Shown here: positions 6,572-10,363 of the stretch, piece by piece
How positions within the stretch are numbered: the first letter of the stretch is position 1
Layout of the letters: each line of letters begins with the position of its first letter
NCBI GenBank assembly: GCA_945916025.1
Contig: CAMEGD010000045.1
Span: 1 to 10,363 of the forward strand
DNA length: 10,363 nucleotides
Direction of reading: 5' to 3'
Source: an uncultured Clostridia bacterium
GTDB taxonomy: Bacteria > Bacillota > Clostridia > Tissierellales > Peptoniphilaceae
Notes under the pieces: model-generated
The model's input: the letters and a program-made list of their open reading frames with translations, nothing else
What the model was told of the DNA's origin: nothing
Databases searched by the model: none
Position numbers and translations under genes: made by a program

Positions 6572-6600
6572 TTGACATTAAGGATAAAAAATGGTACTTT
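6572..6600 (+). promoter_or_regulatory. Promoter of the T-box leader
   Basis: A perfect -35 box TTGACA (6572-6577) is followed after 17 bases by TACTTT (6595-6600) carrying an upstream TG (6592-6593), an extended -10. Transcription would start near 6607, exactly where the T-box stem I begins. Confidence 0.75.
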
Positions 6601-6606
6601 AATTCA

Positions 6607-6820
6607 AAGCTTTGATTGGGACAGTATGACTTTGAATATCTGCAGAGAGGAAAATTCATCGGCTGAAAGATTTTCTAGAGATAAAAGTTTAGAAGACCAC
6701 CCAGGAGCTCAATTTTCGAAATAATAGTAGACTATTTGCGTTTATACTTTTCGTTAAAGTATCGGTTTTAAAAACGGTGGAACTTGTATATAACTCGTCC
6801 TTTTTTGGGCGAGTTTTTTT
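6607..6820 (+). promoter_or_regulatory. T-box leader, threonine specifier (ACC)
   Basis: Senses the charging state of tRNA-Thr and allows readthrough when it is uncharged. Stem I opens with AGCT-TTGAT-TGGG (6608-6620) and closes with CCCA-GGA-GCT (6700-6709), forming the base helix with its kink-turn. The AGTA element is at 6623-6626, AGAGAGG at 6644-6650, and the terminal loop CGGCTGAAAG near 6659-6668. On the 3' side of the specifier loop, ACC (6696-6698) sits just before ACCCAGGAGC, the position of the specifier codon, so tRNA-Thr(GGU) is predicted. AATAGT/ACTATT (stem II region) and ATACTTT/AAAGTAT (stem III, 6744-6762) follow. The T-box core ACGGTGGAAC is at 6774-6783 with the tRNA-pairing UGGA at 6778-6781, which predicts a U discriminator base. 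It ends in the terminator at 6792-6820. The specifier fits the threonine-pathway relic downstream. Confidence 0.88.
6792..6820 (+). terminator. Regulated terminator of the T-box leader
   Basis: AACTCGTCC (6792-6800) pairs with GGGCGAGTT (6807-6815) with one G-U, loop of six T, then a T-run to 6820. The 5' arm would instead pair with the T-box core when uncharged tRNA is bound. Confidence 0.9.
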
Positions 6821-6834
6821 ATAGGGATGAAAAT

Positions 6835-7182
6835 ATGTTAAAAGTTGTAAAATTTGGAGGTAGCTCTTTAGCAAATTTAGGTCCAGGCTTTGATGTATTA
6901 GGCCTAGCCTTAAACCTATACAATGAAGTTGAATTTAAAAAATCCCAAAGTAAGAACTCAAGTATAAAATCTGACTACCAGGGAGATTTAGAAGACAACT
7001 TGATTTATAAGTCCTTTAAAAAGACTGTAGAAAGACTAAAGGGTGACATAGTTCCAGTTTACATAAAGGGCATAAGTAATATTTCAGTATCCAGAGGCTT
7101 AGGCTCAAGTTCAGCTTGTATTTTGGCAGGTATTGTCGGCGCCTATAGTCTTCTTAATGATAAAGGATTTGAAATACTTTAA
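6835..7182 (+). pseudogene. Aspartokinase::homoserine kinase fusion relic (lysC'-'thrB'), truncated
   Basis: An open frame of 115 codons with a ribosome binding site (AGGGATG) 8 bases upstream. Its first residues, MLKVVKFGGSSLA, are the N-terminal signature of aspartokinase. From residue 14 the chain is homoserine kinase (ThrB, GHMP family): NLGPGFDVLGLALNLYNEVEF, then the GHMP ATP loop region ISVSRGLGSSSACILAG. In true ThrB the segment before NLGPGFD is a PATSA-type strand, not KFGGSSL, so two genes have been joined in frame. The chain then stops at NDKGFEIL, just before the EGHPDN region, and lacks the C-terminal two thirds of ThrB. The usual proline before the GHMP glycine loop is a serine. 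Neither parent activity is expected. A deletion between lysC and thrB (which in many relatives share an operon with hom and thrC), plus a second one cutting thrB, explains it. Confidence 0.8.
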
Positions 7183-7206
7183 ATAATAGTAAGAAAAGGA
7201 ATAAAT

Positions 7207-7674
7207 ATGATAAGAGAATTTAAAAAAGAAGATGCAATAGAAGTTTCTAAATTAATAAAGAGAAGTCTTTGGGAAGTAAATATAAAGGACTATCCCAAGG
7301 AATATATGGAAGAATTTGAAAAGATAATGACTCCAGAAGAGATTTTGAAAAGGGCAGACGAAACCCACTATTATGTCTACGAAGAAGATAATAAGATTGT
7401 TGGAATTGGAGGTATTGGGCCTTCAAAAAGAGATGAAAAGTATATGGAGATTATGACTGTCTTTATAATTCCCGAATACATGAACAAGGGAATTGGAAGA
7501 AAGATTATAAATAAGTTAGAAGAAGATGAATTCTTTTTAAATTCGGAAAAGGTAATAGTATCTTCATCTTTGACTGCAGTAGGCTTTTACAAAAAAATGG
7601 GTTATGTATTTATTAATAACAAGGAAGAACCTACTGAAGATGGCTATATGATGGAAAAGAAAGTTAATCATTAA
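7207..7674 (+). CDS. GNAT family N-acetyltransferase, substrate unknown
   Basis: A 155-residue single-domain acetyltransferase that would transfer the acetyl group of acetyl-CoA to an amine. Motif A is IMTVFIIPEYMNKGIGRK (82-99), containing the pyrophosphate-binding G-x-G pattern; the later AVGFYKKMGY (124-133) is motif B. The N-terminus MIREFKKEDAIEVSKLIKR is a typical GNAT opening. The ATG follows AAGGA at 6 bases. The gene appears intact and lies 24 bases after the broken thrB fusion with no terminator or obvious promoter between, so it may be read from the threonine T-box promoter. No substrate can be read from the sequence. Confidence 0.85.
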   Translation: MIREFKKEDAIEVSKLIKRSLWEVNIKDYPKEYMEEFEKIMTPEEILKRADETHYYVYEEDNKIVGIGGIGPSKRDEKYMEIMTVFIIPEYMNKGIGRKIINKLEEDEFFLNSEKVIVSSSLTAVGFYKKMGYVFINNKEEPTEDGYMMEKKVNH

Positions 7675-7695
7675 AAAAAAGTAAGGCAAATTAAG

Positions 7696-7724
7696 CTGAC
7701 TATTAATTATCTATACTTTATAAT
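7696..7724 (+). promoter_or_regulatory. Promoter upstream of the hairpin transcript candidate
   Basis: CTGACT (7696-7701, four of six -35 positions) and a perfect TATAAT (7719-7724) are separated by 17 bases. Transcription would start near 7730-7732, at the first base pairs of a 12-bp inverted repeat. Confidence 0.65.
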
Positions 7725-7729
7725 AGTGT

Positions 7730-7788
7730 CAACTAAATAAGAATCTATTATATTGGTTTACCAAGGTAGGGACTTATTTAGTTGTTTT
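7730..7788 (+). ncRNA. Hairpin-forming short transcript or leader candidate
   Basis: A perfect 12-bp inverted repeat, CAACTAAATAAG (7730-7741) and CTTATTTAGTTG (7773-7784), encloses 31 bases with an inner hairpin TTGGT/ACCAA (7753-7764) and a purine-rich AAGGTAGGGA. Four T follow (7785-7788). The promoter places the 5' end at the base of the long stem. This could be a ~60-nt small RNA, an attenuator or a small riboswitch for the ABC ATPase relic that starts 26 bases later. I do not recognise it as a known RNA family, and the T-run is short for a strong terminator. Confidence 0.4.
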
Positions 7789-7813
7789 AGTATTAATTTG
7801 GAAGTATAGTTAA

Positions 7814-8000
7814 ATGAATAAAAATTTTAGAAACAAAAGATATTAGCTTCTCTTATCCAACTTCAAAAACACCGGTACTAGATGGATTAAATATGGAGGT
7901 ACATAGGGGAGAAAAAATTGCCCTCTTAGATTCAGTAAACTTAAAAGAACCTGCAATTTCTAAATTAGAAAGAATTTTAAAAGCTTGGGTAGATGTATAG
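7814..8000 (+). pseudogene. Collapsed ECF/cobalt-type ABC transporter ATPase (head fused to tail)
   Basis: In the frame of 7818-8000 the sequence reads KILETKDISFSYPTSKTPVL and then DGLNMEVHRGEKIALL, the first ~35 residues of energy-coupling-factor/CbiO-type ATPases up to just before the Walker A motif. It then jumps to SVNLKEPAISKLERILKAW, which resembles the C-terminal tail of these ATPases (NL-x-x-P-x-I-x-x-L). About 200 residues including Walker A, Q-loop, signature and Walker B motifs are missing, so there can be no ATPase activity. The only nearby ATG (7814) is one base out of frame: the A-run at 7820-7824 has one A too many for MNKILETKD. The TAG stop overlaps the first base of an intact terminator. 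The deletion removed a multiple of three bases, or the frame match is chance. Confidence 0.7.
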
Positions 8001-8028
8001 GCCCTTATCTTATAAGGGTCTTTTTTTT
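8000..8028 (+). terminator. Intrinsic terminator left from the ABC ATPase gene
   Basis: GGCCCTTAT (8000-8008) pairs with ATAAGGGTC (8012-8020), one G-U, loop CTT, followed by eight T. The first stem base is the last base of the stop codon. From 8029 to 8194 I see no gene, only a weak promoter candidate (TTGACT at 8064 without a well-spaced -10). Confidence 0.88.
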
Positions 8029-8194
8029 ATGGAGACTACAAAGTTTCTAGACTTAAACTAATGTTGACTTGTTCCTAACCAATGACAATGATAAAATAAA
8101 ATTAAGAAGATACTATTAATTTTAAAAGTAAGACCTAAGGTGATACTTATAGGCTTATAAAGAAATACAAAATAATTATTAAGAGGTGAATAAT

Positions 8195-8476
8195 ATGGAC
8201 CAAAAATTAAAAGAATTGTTAATTCAAGAATTTAATTCCCCTAATATTAAAGATATGCCCCTAGTCGAAAACCTAAATGAAGGTCCTGGTAGCTTTGTAA
8301 ATTTAGACTTTAAAACACTAAGTGGCAAAAGAATTAAGCTTTGGTAAGATGGCAACAAGTGCTATGGCCTAACAGGGGATGAAAAATACTTAATGATATG
8401 TGAGTATGAAGAAAATGGAAAAATGCAGAGATAATTGTCTTAAAAAAGTGGAGATGAATTTTCTAAACTTATATAA
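8195..8476 (+). pseudogene. Small unknown gene, broken by a nonsense and two frameshift lesions
   Basis: An ATG at 8195 with a good ribosome binding site (AAGAGGTG) opens MDQKLKELLIQEFNSPNIKD and continues to an in-frame TAA at 8345-8347 after codon 50 (KRIKLW). The same frame then continues with protein-like sequence, DGNKCYGLTGDEKYLMICEY, to TAA 8432. After that, sensible sequence continues in other frames: NAEIIVLK, then SGDEFSKLI ending at TAA 8474-8476. Adding one A to the run near 8418 and removing one from the run at 8442-8447 would join everything into a ~93-residue acidic, soluble protein. I do not recognise the family. Three independent lesions, two in A-runs, argue for a decayed gene over programmed recoding. 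A 9-bp inverted repeat (8435-8443 with 8477-8485) spans the 3' end without a T-run. Confidence 0.6.
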
Positions 8477-8529
8477 TTAAGACAAATATGTGGATAGAAA
8501 AATAAGTTTAAAGTAAAAAGGAAATAAGG

Positions 8530-9000
8530 ATGACTATAGAGAAAGTAAGACAATACTTTAATAAATTTAACATGGAAGATAGGGTCATAGAGTTTGATGA
8601 TTCAAGTGCTACTGTTAGTTTGGCAGCGGAAAGATTAGGTGTAAATGAAGATAACATTGTAAAAAGCCTAGCCTTTGAAACTAAGGAGGGACCTATCCTA
8701 ATCCTTATGTCTGGCCAATCAAAGGTGGATAATAAAAAGTATAAGGAAACCTTTAAGACTAAAGCAAAAATGATTTCTCCAGAAGACTTAGTAGAAAAAA
8801 TAGGCCATGTCATGGGTGGGGTCTGTCCATTTTGTATAAAAGAAAATGTAGAAGTTTATCTAGATCAGTCCCTAAAAAAACTAGATATTATGTATCCAGC
8901 AGCAGGAACCCCTAGTTCGGCAGTTAGGCTAAATTTAGAAGAACTAGAAAAATACTCTAATCCAAGAGGTTGGGTAGACCTAAATAAAGAAAAAAAGTAG
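8530..9000 (+). CDS. YbaK/EbsC family aminoacyl-tRNA deacylase-like protein
   Basis: A 156-residue single-domain protein of the YbaK/ProX-type family, whose characterised members hydrolyse mischarged tRNAs in trans (Cys-tRNA-Pro for YbaK, Ala-tRNA-Pro for ProXp-ala). The conserved lysine that orients the substrate is Lys45 in NIVKSLAF; the substrate pocket segments GHVMGGVCPF (92-101) and YPAAGTPSSAVRL (122-134) are present. Family subtype, and so which amino acid is removed, cannot be fixed from the sequence alone. The ATG follows AAGGA at 7 bases. A DUF3267 gene starts 7 bases after its stop, so the two are probably cotranscribed. Intact and of normal length. Confidence 0.9.
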   Translation: MTIEKVRQYFNKFNMEDRVIEFDDSSATVSLAAERLGVNEDNIVKSLAFETKEGPILILMSGQSKVDNKKYKETFKTKAKMISPEDLVEKIGHVMGGVCPFCIKENVEVYLDQSLKKLDIMYPAAGTPSSAVRLNLEELEKYSNPRGWVDLNKEKK

Positions 9001-9007
9001 GTAACCT

Positions 9008-9637
9008 ATGTCTAGGAAAAAACTAAGTGAGAAAGAAAAAATTAGACTGGAGAAATTTAATATTATTAGAGACCAGATGAAGGAAGACGGCTATAGGGAA
9101 AAGCTTCTTACCATTAATATGAAAAAAGCAAATATTTTAGTATTTCTTACAATACTTCCAGTAATAATTCCTGTGAATCTAATTTATTTCTATGTTAACA
9201 ATGAACGTGGTTCTTTGGGGGATTTTTCTTTAAAAGGTTGGCTAATATTTTTAGTTCTTTACGTATTATTTATTATTATCCACGAACTAGTCCATGGGAT
9301 AACTTGGGCCCTTGTTAGCAAGAAGGGCTTTGATGTCATAGAGTTTGGAATAATGTGGGAACACATGGCCCCTTATTGTACCTGCAAGGTTCCCTTAGAG
9401 AAAAAAGACTATCTTATAGGAGCCTTGGCACCTTTGGTAGTAGTTGGGATTTTACCTACAATTATAGGGATTCTAATAGGGTCTTATTTGTTAACTACCC
9501 TGGGAGCCTTCCTAGTTATCGGAGCCATAGGAGACATTCTAATTACAAAAAAAATTTTAGACTATAGACCAGGAGAAAACTTTCTAATTTATGACCATCC
9601 TACAGAAGCAGGGTCAATAGTCTTTGAAAAAAATTAA
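9008..9637 (+). CDS. DUF3267 membrane metalloprotein (putative zinc protease)
   Basis: A 209-residue integral membrane protein of unknown function. Residues 1-40 are a charged cytoplasmic region. Hydrophobic segments lie at about 43-62, 77-97, 136-155 and 158-179. The second ends in HELVHGITW (92-100), a zinc-binding HExxH motif at the membrane, and the last contains GAIGD (172-176), whose Asp is the likely third metal ligand. This layout resembles a minimal site-2-protease-like (M50) core, as in DUF3267 proteins such as Bacillus YhaX-type annotations, but no substrate is known. The ATG is 7 bases after the upstream stop with only a weak AGG site, so translation may be coupled to the deacylase-like gene. 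Ends at a terminator shared with the convergent gene. Confidence 0.82.
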   Translation: MSRKKLSEKEKIRLEKFNIIRDQMKEDGYREKLLTINMKKANILVFLTILPVIIPVNLIYFYVNNERGSLGDFSLKGWLIFLVLYVLFIIIHELVHGITWALVSKKGFDVIEFGIMWEHMAPYCTCKVPLEKKDYLIGALAPLVVVGILPTIIGILIGSYLLTTLGAFLVIGAIGDILITKKILDYRPGENFLIYDHPTEAGSIVFEKN

Positions 9638-9658
9638 GAGCCACTAGGGCTCTTTTTT
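9636..9658. terminator. Bidirectional terminator between convergent genes
   Basis: AAGAGCC (9636-9642) pairs with GGCTCTT (9648-9654), loop ACTAG, with T-runs on both sides: to 9658 on the plus strand and, after TTAA, seven T on the minus strand. It overlaps the last bases of the DUF3267 stop codon and reaches the macro-domain stop codon. Confidence 0.85.
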
Positions 9659-10157
9659 AAATTCTATCCTCTACTTCCATAGCCAGATTCAAGGTCCTTT
9701 GGCTAAACAAAACTAGGGTAATATCCATGTCATTTTCTTTTAAAAATTCCTTTATAGTTCCAATTGCCACTTCCAAGGCTTCCTTCTTTGGATAGCCATA
9801 AACGCCAGATGAAATTAGGGGAAAGGCTATGGATTTTAGGTTATTTTCCTTTCCTAGCTCTAGGGAGTTTAAATAGGCAGACCTTAATAAATCTTCTTCT
9901 CCATGATTTCCATCTATATATTTAGGACCTACAGTGTGAATAACATACTTTGCATCTAAGTTGTAGCCCTTAGTTATTTTTGCTTGGCCCACCTTGCAGC
10001 CAGAAAGTTTTCTACATTCTTCCAATAGACCTGGACCAGCACCTTCGTGGATAGCTCCATCAACACCATTACCTCCTAGGAGGGTTTCGTTGGCAGCATT
10101 TACAATTCCATCTACCTTCATTTTTGTTATGTCATTCTTAATTATTTTAAAAGTCAT
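9657..10157 (-). CDS. Macro domain protein (O-acetyl-ADP-ribose deacetylase type)
   Basis: A 166-residue single macro domain, expected to bind ADP-ribose and hydrolyse O-acetyl-ADP-ribose or remove mono-ADP-ribose from proteins. The ADP-ribose pocket is visible in order: Asp9 in KNDITKMKVDGIVNAANETL, the catalytic loop GGNGVDGAIHEGAG (28-41), and the phosphate loop PLISSGVYGYP (113-123). The wording matches the MacroD/YmdB branch. The ATG at 10157 follows GAGGTGG at 4-5 bases; an upstream in-frame GTG at 10169 lies inside the ribosome binding site region and is not the start. Convergent with the DUF3267 gene. No sirtuin or lipoate ligase partner is in the window, so a role in ADP-ribosylation signalling cannot be shown here. 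Confidence 0.93.
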   Translation of the reverse strand: MTFKIIKNDITKMKVDGIVNAANETLLGGNGVDGAIHEGAGPGLLEECRKLSGCKVGQAKITKGYNLDAKYVIHTVGPKYIDGNHGEEDLLRSAYLNSLELGKENNLKSIAFPLISSGVYGYPKKEALEVAIGTIKEFLKENDMDITLVLFSQRTLNLAMEVEDRI

Positions 10158-10294
10158 AATCCACCTCACAAAATAAGTTAATCTACTCTATTACATATAG
10201 ATATCCATTATTCAAAATAATTTTCCTTGTCATTTGTTTGCCAGTTCTAGTTAAATTACATAAAAAATATTTGCAAATCTATTAGATAAAACAA

Positions 10295-10357
10295 AACTGA
10301 TAATGCTTTTCGGACTTTACCCGAATATGGCTGATGTAGGCATCAGCCACTACAGTT
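10295..10357. other. Structured element, predicted three-way junction
   Basis: AACTG (10295-10299) pairs with CAGTT (10353-10357), enclosing two hairpins: TTCGG/CCGAA (10309-10313 with 10321-10325, loop of 7) and a perfect 8-bp GGCTGATG/CATCAGCC (10329-10336 with 10341-10348, loop TAGG). On the minus strand it is followed by TTTGTTTT and lies about 140 bases before the macro-domain ATG, so it could be a leader element or the end of an upstream transcript. I do not recognise it as a known riboswitch. From 10158 to 10294 I see no gene. Confidence 0.4.
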
Positions 10358-10363
10358 AAAAAA

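Noticed and set aside
6689..6874. 61-codon minus-strand open frame
   Set aside because: It lies across the T-box leader and the fusion relic and is explained by that RNA structure; its sequence is not protein-like.
7730..7784. Inverted repeat as ends of a miniature transposon
   Set aside because: No target-site duplication flanks it, no second copy is seen in the window, and the promoter position fits an RNA hairpin better.
8345..8347. Programmed stop-codon readthrough or recoding in the 8195 gene
   Set aside because: Two further frame disruptions downstream point to ordinary decay, and no recoding structure or Sec/Pyl context is evident.
8435..8485. 9-bp inverted repeat TTGTCTTAA/TTAAGACAA as a terminator
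   Set aside because: No T-run follows and the left arm falls inside the decayed coding sequence; probably chance or a leftover structure.
10158..10169. GTG start for the macro-domain gene (four extra residues)
   Set aside because: The extension consists of the ribosome binding site sequence itself; the ATG at 10157 is correctly spaced from it.
1..10363. CRISPR array, insertion sequences, phage, toxin-antitoxin or defence genes, tRNA or rRNA genes
   Set aside because: I looked for repeats, transposase or nuclease motifs and tRNA-like folds on both strands and found none that hold up.

Overview
The window comes from an AT-rich, low-GC Gram-positive anaerobe. The protein types (FusA2-like EF-G, PUA-less ProB, DUF3267 protein, threonine T-box leader), A-rich codon use and AGGAGG-type ribosome binding sites fit a Tissierellia/Peptoniphilaceae-type Firmicute such as Anaerococcus. 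That placement is an inference; nothing here names the species.

Layout. (1) 1-642 is the 3' end of an EF-G gene. It faces a minus-strand ATP-grasp ligase (732-1922), with one terminator for each strand between them. (2) 1988-3809 holds a hexapeptide-acyltransferase tail that kept its terminator, then a compact plus-strand operon of intact genes: a DUF45/YgjP-type metalloprotein, nicotinamidase (pncA) and rlmH. (3) 3829-4251 holds two gene fragments: the head of a GNAT acetyltransferase and the tail of a cytosine deaminase. (4) 4317-6384 is a minus-strand proA-proB proline operon with its own promoter and terminator. (5) 6572-7182 is a well-preserved threonine (ACC) T-box leader. It drives a 115-codon relic in which the first ~13 residues of an aspartokinase are joined in frame to the N-terminal third of homoserine kinase. 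An intact GNAT gene follows. (6) 7696-8476 holds a promoter with a hairpin-forming short transcript candidate, a collapsed ECF/cobalt-type ABC ATPase (head joined to tail, Walker A lost) with its terminator, and a small unknown gene with one nonsense and two apparent frameshift lesions. (7) 8530-10157 holds an intact YbaK/EbsC deacylase-like gene and a DUF3267 membrane metalloprotein gene, convergent with a macro-domain gene. (8) The last ~70 bases can fold into a three-way junction of unknown role.

How it works together. The intact genes are mostly housekeeping: NAD salvage, 23S rRNA methylation, proline synthesis, tRNA editing and ADP-ribose handling. Between them lie six separate gene relics, in amino-acid synthesis (Ser/Cys, Asp family/Thr), cytosine salvage, transport and unknown functions. 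Most relics are deletion products, and several kept their original control element (terminator or T-box) after the coding sequence was lost. The simplest reading is reductive evolution in a host-associated, nutrient-fed anaerobe. I did not see a defence system, CRISPR array, insertion sequence or other obvious new multi-gene system. The most unusual items are the aspartokinase::homoserine-kinase fusion under an orphan T-box and the hairpin RNA candidate at 7730-7788.
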